A stretch of DNA of 64,000 bases from positions 1 through 64,000 of the forward strand of contig NZ_VUOA01000006.1 of assembly GCF_008386575.1 (NCBI RefSeq), written 5' to 3'. The number at the start of each line of letters is the position of its first letter. Within the stretch, counting starts at the first letter, position 1. Positions 1 through 11,035 of the stretch are shown here, one piece after another. The position numbers and the translations under genes are program-made. This DNA is from Salinarimonas soli. Its GTDB lineage: Bacteria > Pseudomonadota > Alphaproteobacteria > Rhizobiales > Beijerinckiaceae. The notes below the pieces were generated by a model. The model was not told the origin of the DNA. It ran no database searches and worked only from the letters and a program-made list of their open reading frames with translations.

Positions 1-1
1 C

Positions 2-70
2 GTCGCCAAGGTGTTCGAGACCTTGGGACGCGAGGAGGGCCAGCAGGGCCAGCGGATCCGCGGGCGATGA
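2..70 (+). CDS. C-terminal end of an upstream gene (partial)
   Basis: An open frame enters from the left edge and stops with TGA at 68-70, giving 22 residues (VAKVFETLGREEGQ and a basic tail). The stop overlaps the ispE ATG in an ATGA arrangement, so the two are probably co-transcribed and translationally coupled. A TPR-repeat protein is common upstream of ispE in related bacteria and the helical, polar tail fits, but too little is visible to name it. Confidence 0.45.
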   Translation, partial: VAKVFETLGREEGQQGQRIRGR

Positions 71-942
71 GCCCCGCGGGGCCGGGCGCCGCCGAGGCCC
101 CCGCCAAGGTCAACCTCTACCTCAAGGTGGTCGGGCGGCGCCCCGACGGCTACCACCTTCTCGATTCCCTCGCCGTCTTCGCCGACCCCGCCGACCGCCT
201 CGCGGCGGAGCCGGCAGACGATCTCAGCCTCGTGGTGGACGGCCCCTTCGCGGGCCGCGCCGGGCCGGTCGAGAGCAACCTCGTGCTCAAGGCCGCCCGG
301 CTCCTGCGGGAGCATGCGCGGTCTGGCATGGGCGCGCGGCTGCGGCTCACGAAGCTCATCCCCGTCGAGGCGGGGCTCGGCGGCGGGTCCTCGGACGCCG
401 CCGCGGCCCTGCGCCTCCTCGATGCCCTGTGGGAGACGGGTTTCGACGAGGCGCGCCTGCGCGAGATGGGGGCCAGGCTCGGCGCGGACGTGCCCGTCTG
501 CGTCGCGGGACGGCCCACCCTCATGGCCGGGATCGGCGAGGCGCTGACGCCCGCCCCTGCCCTGCCCCCGCTCGCGATCCTTCTCGTCAATCCCGGCGTC
601 GCCACCGCCACGCCCGCGGTATTCCGCGCCTATGCGGCCCTCGAGCGCGGGCCCGCGCCGCCGCCCCTCGCAGGCCCGATCCGCGACGTCGAGCATCTCG
701 CCGAAGAACTCCGCCTGCGCGGCAACGACCTCCTCCCGGCGGCCTGTACGGTCGCGCCCGTGGTAGGCGAGGTGGTGGCGGAGCTGGAGCGCCTGCCGGG
801 CGCCGTCCACGCCTCCATGAGCGGCAGCGGCGCCACGGGCTTCGCGCTGTTTCGCGACACCGCGGCGGCCCGGACCGCCGCCGAGACTCTCGCCGAGCGG
901 CGTCCCGGCTGGTGGAGCCATGCGGGCGCCGTGCGGGCATAG
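67..942 (+). CDS. ispE: 4-diphosphocytidyl-2-C-methyl-D-erythritol kinase
   Basis: GHMP-family kinase that phosphorylates CDP-methylerythritol with ATP in the MEP isoprenoid pathway; cytosolic. The 291 residues match the usual length. The substrate-binding APAKVNLYLKV motif is at residues 11-21, the ATP-binding GLGGGSSDAA loop at 103-112, the catalytic Asp of GADVPVCV at 141 and the GSGATGFALF motif near the C-terminus. The start is fixed by the family N-terminus and by overlap with the preceding stop. rsmE begins 9 bp downstream, so they form an operon. Confidence 0.95.
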   Translation: MSPAGPGAAEAPAKVNLYLKVVGRRPDGYHLLDSLAVFADPADRLAAEPADDLSLVVDGPFAGRAGPVESNLVLKAARLLREHARSGMGARLRLTKLIPVEAGLGGGSSDAAAALRLLDALWETGFDEARLREMGARLGADVPVCVAGRPTLMAGIGEALTPAPALPPLAILLVNPGVATATPAVFRAYAALERGPAPPPLAGPIRDVEHLAEELRLRGNDLLPAACTVAPVVGEVVAELERLPGAVHASMSGSGATGFALFRDTAAARTAAETLAERRPGWWSHAGAVRA

Positions 943-951
943 GATACCGCC

Positions 952-1701
952 ATGGCGAAGTACGATTTCGACGCCCCCCGCCTCTTCCTCGACGCCCCGC
1001 TCAGGCTCGGCGCCCGCGTCGCCTTGGACCGGGCCCAGGCCAACTACCTCCTCAACGTGCTGCGCCTGCGCGAGGGCGGATCCGTGCTCGTCTTCAACGG
1101 GCGCGACGGCGAGTGGCGGGCCGAGGTGGCGCCGGACGGGCGCAAGAGCGCCGACCTCGTCACGACCGAGCAGACCCGCCCGCAGGAGGCCGGCCCCGAC
1201 GTGGTCTACGCCTTCGCGCCGCTCAAGCACGCGCGCCTCGACTACATGGTCCAGAAGGCCGTCGAGATGGGGGCAAGCCGCCTCCAGCCCGTGATCACCC
1301 GGCGGACCCAGGCCCAGCGGGTGAACCTGGAGCGCATGCGCGCCAACGCCATCGAGGCCGCCGAGCAATGCGGGATCCTGGCGCTGCCCGAGATCGCGGC
1401 GGAGGCGCCCATGGAGCGGGTCCTGGCGGAGCTGGAGCCGGACCGTGATCTCGTGTTCTGCGACGAGGAGGCGCCCGTCGGCGATCCCGTCCGGGCCCTG
1501 CGGCAAGGGAGCCGGAACCCGGCCGCGAAGGTGGCCGTTATCGTGGGCCCCGAGGGGGGCTTCACGGATGAGGAGCGAGCGCTTGCCCTGCGCCACCCAC
1601 GCGTCGTTCGCGTGTCCCTTGGACCGCGGATCCTGCGCGCCGACACGGCTGCGGTGGCCGTTCTCGCCCTCGTCCAGACCGCGCTCGGCGACTGGCGCTA
1701 G
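952..1701 (+). CDS. rsmE: 16S rRNA (uracil-1498-N3)-methyltransferase
   Basis: SPOUT-class methyltransferase that methylates N3 of U1498 in 16S rRNA using SAM. The 249 residues show an N-terminal PUA-like domain (residues 10-80, including DRAQANYLLNVLRLREG). The C-terminal knot has the VIVGPEGGF SAM-binding segment near residues 195-205 and the LGPRILRADTA motif near 223-233. It follows ispE after 9 bp on the same strand. The gene is typical of the family and complete. Confidence 0.94.
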   Translation: MAKYDFDAPRLFLDAPLRLGARVALDRAQANYLLNVLRLREGGSVLVFNGRDGEWRAEVAPDGRKSADLVTTEQTRPQEAGPDVVYAFAPLKHARLDYMVQKAVEMGASRLQPVITRRTQAQRVNLERMRANAIEAAEQCGILALPEIAAEAPMERVLAELEPDRDLVFCDEEAPVGDPVRALRQGSRNPAAKVAVIVGPEGGFTDEERALALRHPRVVRVSLGPRILRADTAAVAVLALVQTALGDWR

Positions 1702-1817
1702 ACGCGCCCGCGAGACCGGCCGCTGGGTGAGGCTGCGACGACGCTAGCGGCCCTCACGCGCTTCATCCCACACGGCTTCGAGTGAGCGCTCCCGACCGGG
1801 AGCGCCAAGGGTACACC

Positions 1818-2954
1818 ATGGTGCAAGAGTTCACCTTCGGCATCGAGGAAGAGTACTTCCTGAGCGATGCCAGGCGGCGCGACACCGCCCGCAACGGCAC
1901 CCGCGGCTTCATCGAGGCCGCGCAGGACGCCTTCCCCGACGAGGTGCATCCCGAGCTGCTCGAATCGCAGGTCGAGATCGCGACCCGGCCGCTCTCCACC
2001 TGCCAGGAGGCGCGCGACACCCTGCAGCGGCTGCGCGGCGGCCTCTCCCGGCTTGCCCGCGAGCATGACCTCCTGCTGACCGCCGTGGGCACTCACCCCA
2101 TCGCGGCCTGGACCCGCCAACGCGCCACCCCGCAGCGGCGCTACGGCAAGGTGATGCACGACCTCCAGATGGTGGGAAGCCGCCACGTCGTGTCGGGCCT
2201 CCACGTCCACGTGGCGCTCGGCGAGCTCGACGACCGCATCGACGTGATGAACCGCATCCTGCCTTTCCTGCCGCTGCTGCTCGCGCTCTCCACCTCCTCG
2301 CCCTTCTGGCAGGGCCAGCGCACGGGGCTGATGAGCTACCGCTCGGCGGCCGCCCAGGAGCTGCCGCGCTCAGGCCTGCCCGACCTGTTCGGCAGCGCCG
2401 CCGAGTACCAGCGCTACGTCGACACGCTCGTCGAGGCCCGGGCGATCGAGAACTCGAGCTTCCTGTGGTGGGTGATCCGCCCGTCCCTGAAGCATCCGAC
2501 GCTGGAATTGCGGGTGGCGGACGTGTGCACCCGGGCCGAGGACGCGCTCGCCATCGCGGCGCTCTACCGCTGCCTCGTGCGCCACCTCGCCCGCTCGCCG
2601 GGGGTCAATCGCGGGCTCGACGGCGCCTCGCGGGCGATCGTGCTGGAGAACCATTGGCGCGCCCAGCGCTACGGCATCCACGGCAGCTTCGTCGACGAGG
2701 CCACCCGCAGCGCGAAGCCCGTCGCGGCCGTGCTGGACGAGACCCTCGCCCTCGTGGCCGAGGACGCCGCCGCCATGGGCTGCGACGCCTCGCTCGCCGT
2801 CGCCCGCGACATCCTGCACCGCGGCACCAGCGCCGACCGCCAGCTCGCCCTCTTCACCGACGCCACCGGCCGCGGCGCCACACCCCGCGACGCCCTGTGC
2901 GAGGTGATGGATTGGATCGGGGCGGAGACAGCGGGCGGGTCGGCGCGGCATTAA
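1818..2954 (+). CDS. Carboxylate-amine ligase, GCS2 (YbdK) family
   Basis: ATP-dependent carboxylate-amine ligase related to glutamate-cysteine ligase. YbdK members have weak gamma-glutamylcysteine synthetase activity; the real substrate here is unknown. The GIEEEYFL motif at residues 6-13 and the downstream SGLHVHV and ELRVADVC segments are characteristic. I chose ATG 1818 (MVQEFTFGIEEEYF) because AAGG lies just upstream and family members begin there; an in-frame upstream start at 1782 would add 12 residues. Length 378 residues is normal. Repeat A follows immediately. Confidence 0.85.
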   Translation: MVQEFTFGIEEEYFLSDARRRDTARNGTRGFIEAAQDAFPDEVHPELLESQVEIATRPLSTCQEARDTLQRLRGGLSRLAREHDLLLTAVGTHPIAAWTRQRATPQRRYGKVMHDLQMVGSRHVVSGLHVHVALGELDDRIDVMNRILPFLPLLLALSTSSPFWQGQRTGLMSYRSAAAQELPRSGLPDLFGSAAEYQRYVDTLVEARAIENSSFLWWVIRPSLKHPTLELRVADVCTRAEDALAIAALYRCLVRHLARSPGVNRGLDGASRAIVLENHWRAQRYGIHGSFVDEATRSAKPVAAVLDETLALVAEDAAAMGCDASLAVARDILHRGTSADRQLALFTDATGRGATPRDALCEVMDWIGAETAGGSARH

Positions 2955-2998
2955 GGGCTAGCGTTGGAGAGGACTAACGCTGGATGACGGACTCCCCG

Positions 2999-3185
2999 TG
3001 TCATCCCCGGCCGGAGCGCGCTTGTCGCGCGGAGGGGAAGGGGATCTAGCGTAAGCGATGCTGCCGCGCAGCGGCTCACTTCGGCCCGCAAAGGGCCCTC
3101 GACGGGCATCAAGCGTCGCTTCGCGACAAGAGTTGCGCTGGATCCCCTTCCCTTCCGCCCTGACGGGCTCCAGCCGGGGATGACA
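2999..3185. repeat. Dispersed repeat A, full copy with 13-bp terminal inverted repeats
   Basis: A 187-bp element bounded by a perfect inverted 13-mer, TGTCATCCCCGGC at 2999-3011 and its complement at 3173-3185. The same internal sequence, including GCGTCGCTTCGCGACAAGAG and GGATCCCCTTCC, recurs at 22390-22577. It has no coding capacity and lies between the 3' ends of two convergent genes. The size and ends resemble a MITE or a paired palindromic element. Confidence 0.85.
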
Positions 3186-3197
3186 GCCGTTGGCGCG

Positions 3198-3692
3198 TCA
3201 CCCCCCGTCCCGCACGATCCCCACCGGCAGCCGCACCACCCGCGCCCTGGCGGGCTCCGCCACCCGGCTGCGGTGGACGAGGTCGCCGGGGCGGAGGCGC
3301 GGGCCGTGGAGGCGCCCCTCCAGGAGGGCGGGCAGCCGCTCGCGCCAGGGGCGGGCGAGGCGGCCGATGGGGAGGCCGGTGCCGGACGCGGTGAGGGTGA
3401 AGCGGTCGAGGGCGCGAATCCAGCCATCAGCAGGCATGTCGCCGTCGCGCAGGCACAGGAGCCAGTCGCGCCGCGCGATCCCCGCCGCGGCGGTCCAGGG
3501 GTCGTCGCCCGGCCCGATCACCACGAGGGCCGCGCCGGTCGCATCGGCGACCCGGGCCACGTCCTCGTCGTCCCGCCGGGCGATCACCACGGCATCGCCG
3601 ACGAGCCCCTCGGCGACGCCGGGGACGAGGTGGGACAAGGTGACGGCGAGCGCTTCGACGCCGCGCTCAACGAGAACGAGACCTGTGATCAT
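3198..3692 (-). CDS. Small glycosyltransferase-like protein
   Basis: A 164-residue protein starting MITGLVLVERGVEAL. The order of elements (a DAVVIARRDDEDVARVADATGA stretch, then DWLLCLRDGDMPADGWI resembling the DxD region, then a short C-terminus) recalls the short GT-A-like family 2 glycosyltransferase proteins annotated in Hyphomicrobiales. Catalytic residues are not convincing, so it may be inactive or non-enzymatic. ATG 3692 is the first start giving this N-terminus; no strong ribosome binding site is visible. It is convergent with the GCS2 ligase and divergent from the radical SAM gene. Confidence 0.6.
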   Translation of the reverse strand: MITGLVLVERGVEALAVTLSHLVPGVAEGLVGDAVVIARRDDEDVARVADATGAALVVIGPGDDPWTAAAGIARRDWLLCLRDGDMPADGWIRALDRFTLTASGTGLPIGRLARPWRERLPALLEGRLHGPRLRPGDLVHRSRVAEPARARVVRLPVGIVRDGG

Positions 3693-3815
3693 GGGCGCAT
3701 CATAACGCGACCCGGGCGCGTGATCTCGCAAGTGCGAAAAGAAAATTGCGGACAGCCGACTCCACGGCCGCGCTTGTTCCTGATATGTTCGCGCTCCCGC
3801 CCTGGAGAGCGCCCG

Positions 3816-4898
3816 ATGTCCCCTCCCCGACAGCCCCTGCCCCACCGCGGCCGCGGCGCGGTGTCGAGCCCGCACGCGCGCTTCGAGCCGCTGGCGCGGG
3901 AGGGCTTCGACGACGGCTGGGACATCGCCGAGGAGGCGCCGCCGCTTGCCACCGACGTTGCCATGGAGGCGGCCCGCTCCATCATCAGCCGCAACGATTC
4001 GCCCGACATCGGCTTCGACCGCTCAATCAACCCGTACCGGGGCTGCGAGCACGGCTGCGTCTACTGCTTCGCCCGCCCGACGCACGCCTATCTGGGGCTC
4101 TCGCCGGGGCTCGATTTCGAGACGAAGCTCTTCGCCAAGCCCAACGCCGCCGAGCTCCTGACCCGCGAGCTCTCGGCGCCGGGCTACGTGCCCCAGGCCA
4201 TCGCGCTCGGCGCCAACACGGACCCCTACCAGCCGATCGAGCGCCGCCTGCGGATCACGCGCGAGGTGCTGGAGGTGCTCTCAAAGTCGGGGCACCCGGT
4301 GGGGATCGTCACGAAGGGCGCGATGGTGACCCGCGACCTCGACCTCCTGGGGCCCATGGGACGGGCCGGGACAGCCAAGGTCGCCGTCTCTGTCACCACC
4401 CTCGACCCTGTGCTGGCGCGCCGGATGGAGCCCCGCGCCAGCGCGCCGCGCAAGCGCCTGGAGGCGATCCGGGCGCTCTCGGAGGCGGGCGTGCCGGTCC
4501 TCGTGCTCGCGGCGCCGCTGATCCCCGGCATCAACGACCACGAGCTGGAAGCGATCCTGGAGGCGGCCCACGCAGCCGGGGCGCGCGAGGCGGGCTACGT
4601 GGTGCTGCGCCTGCCGCACGAGCTCAAGGAGATCGTGCGCGACTGGCTCGTCGAGTATTATCCGGGCAAGGCGGAGCGGGTGTTCGCGATCCTGCGCGAG
4701 ATGCGCGGCGGCCGGGACTACGATGCGGCTTTCGGCACCCGCCTCACCGGCACCGGCCCCTACGCCACGCTGACCGCCCGCCGCTTCGAGACGGCCCTGC
4801 GGCGGCTGGGCATGGCGCGTCGCGGGGGGTTGCGGCTGCGCACCGACCTTTTCGTGCCGCCGGTGCGTGGGGCACCGGGGCAGTTGAGCTTGTTTTGA
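3816..4898 (+). CDS. PA0069-family radical SAM protein
   Basis: Radical SAM enzyme of unknown reaction. The CX3CX2C iron-sulfur motif is CEHGCVYC with cysteines at 77, 81 and 84, preceded by the family signature SINPYRG. The SPL-like core continues through GANTDPYQPIERRLRITRE and VSVTTLDP. The ATG at 3816 has GGAGAG 8-13 bases upstream, and 360 residues is the normal size. The reading frame is open further upstream, but that region overlaps the divergent gene and lacks family similarity. Confidence 0.88.
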   Translation: MSPPRQPLPHRGRGAVSSPHARFEPLAREGFDDGWDIAEEAPPLATDVAMEAARSIISRNDSPDIGFDRSINPYRGCEHGCVYCFARPTHAYLGLSPGLDFETKLFAKPNAAELLTRELSAPGYVPQAIALGANTDPYQPIERRLRITREVLEVLSKSGHPVGIVTKGAMVTRDLDLLGPMGRAGTAKVAVSVTTLDPVLARRMEPRASAPRKRLEAIRALSEAGVPVLVLAAPLIPGINDHELEAILEAAHAAGAREAGYVVLRLPHELKEIVRDWLVEYYPGKAERVFAILREMRGGRDYDAAFGTRLTGTGPYATLTARRFETALRRLGMARRGGLRLRTDLFVPPVRGAPGQLSLF

Positions 4899-4949
4899 GG
4901 GGGGACTCCCCTCTCAAACCAGCCAAACTCCCAACCCGCTGTCCCACTC

Positions 4950-5076
4950 TCACCCCCGTCCTGAGGTGCCCGCCGCAGGCGGGCCTCGAAGGGCGCTCCA
5001 CGGATCGCCAGTCAGCTGTGGAGGCGTGGTGCGTGCTTCGAGACGCCCGCTGGCGCGGGCTCCTCAGCATGAGGGG
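4950..5076 (+). repeat. Dispersed repeat B, copy 1
   Basis: About 125 bp running from CGTCCTGAGG to CTCAGCATGAGGG. It contains a GC hairpin (GCCCGCCGCAGGCGGGC), a conserved CTCGAAGGGCG core, then GTGCGTGCTTCGAGACG and a second hairpin. It lies between the convergent radical SAM and ppdK genes and probably folds into transcript-ending hairpins. Confidence 0.85.
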
Positions 5077-5106
5077 GCGGGGAGATACCTGGATGCGCGT
5101 GGTACC

Positions 5107-5143
5107 CCCTCACCCCCGGCCCCTCCCCCATGGGAGAGGGGAG
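5107..5143. repeat. Short palindromic repeat D, copy 1
   Basis: CTCACCCCCGGCCCCTCC followed by CATGGGAGAGGGGAG. It is nearly identical to the 43-bp elements around the DUF559 gene at 40.6-41.1 kb. It sits immediately downstream of the ppdK stop codon and can form a hairpin. Confidence 0.75.
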
Positions 5144-5152
5144 TCGCGCCCC

Positions 5153-7831
<2,679 letters not shown>

Positions 7832-7996
7832 CGCTGTCCCCAAATGCTCAGCCGTTCAAGCCGCCCACGGGCGGGTTCATGGCTTGGCCCAAGCCAAGCG
7901 CTTTTGCAACAGCGGCAGAACAGCCAAGTTCCCTTACGGGAGCATGTTCGTCCGGCAGTTGCGGTGCGCCGCGATACGTGACGCGGCGTCGGGTTC

Positions 7997-8872
7997 TCAG
8001 GCCATCGTGCCCGCGACGAGGCGCAGGCGCGGCGGCTCGGGCATGGCGCGGGGAGCGTCCGACGGGCCGCTGGCGGCGAGCCCCGAGCGTGGCATCGGCG
8101 CCGCGCGGGACACCACGGGAAGCGGGTCGACGGGATCGAAGCGGAAGGGCTCGGGGTTCAAGACGCCCGTGCGGTAGAACTCGTCGATGCGATCCTGCAC
8201 CTTGCGCGGCACCACGGCGCTGAGGCGCGGCCCGCCGGGGGCCGGTGCAAGGATTGCGGCGCCCGTCGGCGCGACCCGCATGTCGGCCGGGATGGGCGGC
8301 CAGTCGCCGACCGGGCGGCGCTCGGCGAGAAGCCGCTCGGCGCGGCTCGGCTCGACCGGCGCGGGCGGCGCGACGGGGGCCGGGTTGCGCGAGCCGGCGG
8401 GCGAGACGCGGGGCGCGCCGGTGCCGGCCACCGGCCGGTCGTCGGCGATCAGGGGATTGGGGACGAGACCCGGCGTCGCGAAGGCCTGGGGCGTGATGGG
8501 CTGGCGAGGCGTCCGCCCCGGCACGAGCCCGGCCGCGTCGGGGCGCTGCGGAACCGGCGCCTGACGCGCGGGCGCCTCGCGCCGGGGCGTTGCGGGACGC
8601 ACGGGCTCGGGGGCGACGAGGCGGGAGGCACGGCGGCTGGCGTCCAGCGCTTCCTGCTCGCGGATCGCCTGCTTGAGGCGGGCCTGCGCGCCCGTGTCGG
8701 GCTCGCGGGGCTGCTCGCGGTTGCGGCCGTCGTTCTGGCGCGGATCGAGGGTCGGCGCCTCGGTCCGGGCTTTCAGGAACGCCGCGAGATCGCGCTGCGT
8801 CTCCTCGAGCGTCTTCTCCAGAACACGCTCGATGGCCGCTCGGTTATTGACGTTGACAGGAGGGGACGACAC
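7997..8872 (-). CDS. Hypothetical Pro/Ala/Arg-rich protein
   Basis: A 291-residue protein of unknown function. It starts with GTG (SSPPVNVNNRAAIERVLEK) preceded by GGGAGCG. The first 45 residues look helical; then comes a long Pro/Ala/Arg-rich, probably disordered region. A more ordered segment around 225-255 (VVPRKVQDRIDEFYRTG) follows, with a short tail. There is no signal peptide or membrane segment. Codon bias resembles neighbouring genes, so it is probably real, but I recognise no domain. Confidence 0.65.
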   Translation of the reverse strand: MSSPPVNVNNRAAIERVLEKTLEETQRDLAAFLKARTEAPTLDPRQNDGRNREQPREPDTGAQARLKQAIREQEALDASRRASRLVAPEPVRPATPRREAPARQAPVPQRPDAAGLVPGRTPRQPITPQAFATPGLVPNPLIADDRPVAGTGAPRVSPAGSRNPAPVAPPAPVEPSRAERLLAERRPVGDWPPIPADMRVAPTGAAILAPAPGGPRLSAVVPRKVQDRIDEFYRTGVLNPEPFRFDPVDPLPVVSRAAPMPRSGLAASGPSDAPRAMPEPPRLRLVAGTMA

Positions 8873-9140
8873 GCAACGCTCCCACGGATCCGCTCATCCG
8901 TATAACGCTCAAGGTAGCCGAGCGGCTATGCGGTTTGGAGAGGGCATGCAGGGGAAACTGTGATCGGCGTAAATTTTTAGATTTAACGGCGAGAGCGGAG
9001 AGCGCTGTAGACAGAGGTTTACGTTATAAGGGCCACAGGCGATCGGGCCTGTTTGCTGGATAGAATAACGCACCGTTCGGCCAACTCCGACCGGTGCATT
9101 AAGTCTCCTTGATCATATATCTCGGACGCAAAGGAGGCCC

Positions 9141-9794
9141 TCAGGTCCGCAGACGGCCGCCCCGCTTGACGTAGACCGTCGTGCCGACGGGCACGCGGTC
9201 GTGCAGGTCGCGGACGTCCTCGTTGAGCATGCGGACGCAGCCCGACGAGACGGCCTCGCCGATGGACCAGGGCTCGTTCGTGCCGTGGATGCGGAACAGG
9301 ATGTCCCGGCCGCCCTGGTAGAGGTAGAGGGCGCGGGCCCCGAGCGGGTTGCCGATGCCGCCCTCCATGAAGCGTGGCAGGGTCCGGTTGAGGCTCACCA
9401 TCGTCGTGGTGGGGCTCCAGGCCGGCCACACGGACTTGCGCCCGACGGTCGCGACGCCGCGCCACGAGAAGCCCTGGCGGCCCACGCCGACGCCGTAGCG
9501 CAGCGCCTTGCCCTCGGGCTGGACGAGATAGAGGAAGCGCCGGTCGATATCGACCACGATGGAGCCCGGTGCCTCGCCGCCGTCATAGGCCACGACCTGG
9601 CGGTTGAACTCGGGGCGCAGCCGCGTGCGGTCCACTTTCGGGATCGGGTGCGGGCTGTCGGGGATCACCTCGCCCGTATACCATCCCGAGAGATCGTCCT
9701 CGGCCGTGACGGCGGTCTGGGCCTGCTGCACCGTGTTGCAGGCGGCGACCGGGGCGCCCAGGAGAGCGGCGATGAGGATGCGTCGAGAGATCAT
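9141..9794 (-). CDS. L,D-transpeptidase (YkuD domain) lipoprotein
   Basis: Cell-wall enzyme that cross-links peptidoglycan stem peptides or attaches proteins to them. Residues 1-19 form a lipoprotein signal ending APVAAC (lipidated Cys19). The YkuD domain covers about 75-213, with active-site His170 in RIHGTNEP and nucleophile Cys186 in SSGCVRM. The PRFMEGGIGNPLGARALYLY segment is typical of the rhizobial subgroup. At 217 residues it is normal length and acts in the periplasm. It has its own transcription unit, with no close neighbour on the same strand. Confidence 0.9.
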   Translation of the reverse strand: MISRRILIAALLGAPVAACNTVQQAQTAVTAEDDLSGWYTGEVIPDSPHPIPKVDRTRLRPEFNRQVVAYDGGEAPGSIVVDIDRRFLYLVQPEGKALRYGVGVGRQGFSWRGVATVGRKSVWPAWSPTTTMVSLNRTLPRFMEGGIGNPLGARALYLYQGGRDILFRIHGTNEPWSIGEAVSSGCVRMLNEDVRDLHDRVPVGTTVYVKRGGRLRT

Positions 9795-10124
9795 GAGCCT
9801 TGCTTACGAATCGATCATGCGAGACCCAGCACTAGCAGGCGGGGACCGCAAGCGGTGTCGCATCCCCGCCACAGGCTGGGATCTTATCGGCAGTTGTCCG
9901 GATCACGCTCGCGCGAGACGGCGGCCCGCGGCTCGACCCGCGCGATGCTCGCAGCGGGGCCGGGAATGCTCGCCTCGCCAGAAAAGGTAGCGTTGTCGTG
10001 GCACGACAACTCGTGGAACCCTTCGTTTTCGCCAAGTACCCCAGTAACCTCACCCCCGCGAAAACCCATCCTTTAGATTTCCCGGGCAGTATGGAGGCTC
10101 ATTCATCCCTCCGTTGCAGGTGAA
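9795..10124. other. Intergenic region, 330 bp, with a 19-bp dyad
   Basis: Spacer between the divergent L,D-transpeptidase and the small membrane protein at 10125. Apart from the perfect dyad at 9992-10010 I see no gene, RNA or repeat. It should contain promoters for both flanking genes. Confidence 0.6.
9992..10010. promoter_or_regulatory. Perfect 19-bp dyad, operator candidate
   Basis: GTTGTCGTG, one central G, then CACGACAAC: a perfect 9+1+9 palindrome. It lies in the divergent promoter region 115 bp before the 10125 start and about 200 bp before the L,D-transpeptidase start. The form suits a dimeric repressor such as a TetR or LacI type; no regulator gene is adjacent. Confidence 0.4.
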
Positions 10125-10286
10125 ATGTCTTACTCGGCTTGGGTGATCGGCCTGGCCTTCGTGCTTCTCGTGATCGCCCTCGTCGAGTGGCTGTCGCGGG
10201 ACGAGGAGCCTTTGGGCTGGGCCCGGCCGCTCGAGCGCTGGAAGGACAAGCGGTCCCGCCGCTCCCAGCCGGACGCGGACGGCTGA
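10125..10286 (+). CDS. Small single-pass membrane protein
   Basis: A 53-residue protein, MSYSAWVIGLAFVLLV onward. A hydrophobic helix spans residues 5-22, followed by a charged, Arg/Lys-rich cytoplasmic-type tail (WARPLERWKDKRSRR). CAGG lies 4-8 bases before the ATG. Codon use is high in GC3, like real genes here. It is followed within 66 bp by another small secreted protein on the same strand. Function unknown. Confidence 0.6.
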   Translation: MSYSAWVIGLAFVLLVIALVEWLSRDEEPLGWARPLERWKDKRSRRSQPDADG

Positions 10287-10351
10287 CACCCTTGCGCCGG
10301 AACCCGCCCTCGCGGCGGGACGTTGGCGACCCGGTTCCCCGGAGTGACGCC

Positions 10352-10639
10352 ATGCCCCTACGCCTCGCCGCCCTCGCCCTGATCGCCTCGACCGCGCTCG
10401 CCGCGGCGCAGGGCACGGTGCCGCCGCAGACCCCGCTTCCGGGGGTCGCTCCGGGTGCCACGCCGAACGCCACCCTGCCCGCCGCGCCCGGGAGCCCGCC
10501 GGCCTCGACGGCTGTCGACATCTCGGCGTCGCGTCCCGAGAACCTGCCCTTGATGGAGGGCCGCCCCGCCGCGACGCAAGCCGTGCCGGGCCCGAACGAT
10601 CCCGGCGCGATCCCGCCGAGCCCGGCGCCGCGCCCTTGA
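10352..10639 (+). CDS. Small secreted Pro/Ala-rich protein
   Basis: A 95-residue protein with a clear Sec signal (MPLRLAALALIASTALAAAQ, cleavage likely after ALAAA). The mature chain is low-complexity, about 75 residues, rich in Pro, Ala and Gly. GGAG lies 7-10 bases before the ATG. No domain recognised; probably periplasmic or extracellular. It is convergent with the small Pro-rich gene at 10653. Confidence 0.6.
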   Translation: MPLRLAALALIASTALAAAQGTVPPQTPLPGVAPGATPNATLPAAPGSPPASTAVDISASRPENLPLMEGRPAATQAVPGPNDPGAIPPSPAPRP

Positions 10640-10652
10640 AGGTCGGACCGCC

Positions 10653-10883
10653 CTACATCATCGGCTGCGGGCTCGTCGGGTTCGAGGGGATCTCCGGCGG
10701 CGCCGTCGGCGGAACCCCGACGGGCTCCGAGGGGACCGGCGCCTGCTCGGGCACGGGCGAGGGCACACCGATCGGCACGTCGCGCTGAGGCGCCTCGCTC
10801 GGCGTTCCCGGCCGGGCCGGCGCCGGGTTCGGATCGGCGGGCGTGGGGTCCGGGAAGGCTTGCGTCTGCAGGGTCTGGCTCAC
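10653..10883 (-). CDS. Small Pro-rich hypothetical protein
   Basis: A 76-residue protein beginning with GTG (SQTLQTQAFPDPTPADPNPAP). I chose GTG 10883 because a strong AGGAGAG lies upstream; an in-frame start at 10901 lacks one. The chain is almost entirely Pro/Ala/Glu/Ser and probably disordered, with no signal or membrane segment. Its N-terminal sequence looks conserved in style in related genomes, but I cannot assign a role. Confidence 0.5.
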   Translation of the reverse strand: MSQTLQTQAFPDPTPADPNPAPARPGTPSEAPQRDVPIGVPSPVPEQAPVPSEPVGVPPTAPPEIPSNPTSPQPMM

Positions 10884-11035
10884 GGATGCTCTCCTGGTCA
10901 CCGATATTTGGGGTCAACAGGGGGCGGGAAGCCCGGTTCCGGCGCCGTCGCGGGCGGCGGGGCCTGCCCTAGCCCCGTCCCTGGACAAAAAGACCGCCGA
11001 TCCCCACATGATGGGGTCAGGCAACCGGACCGAGC

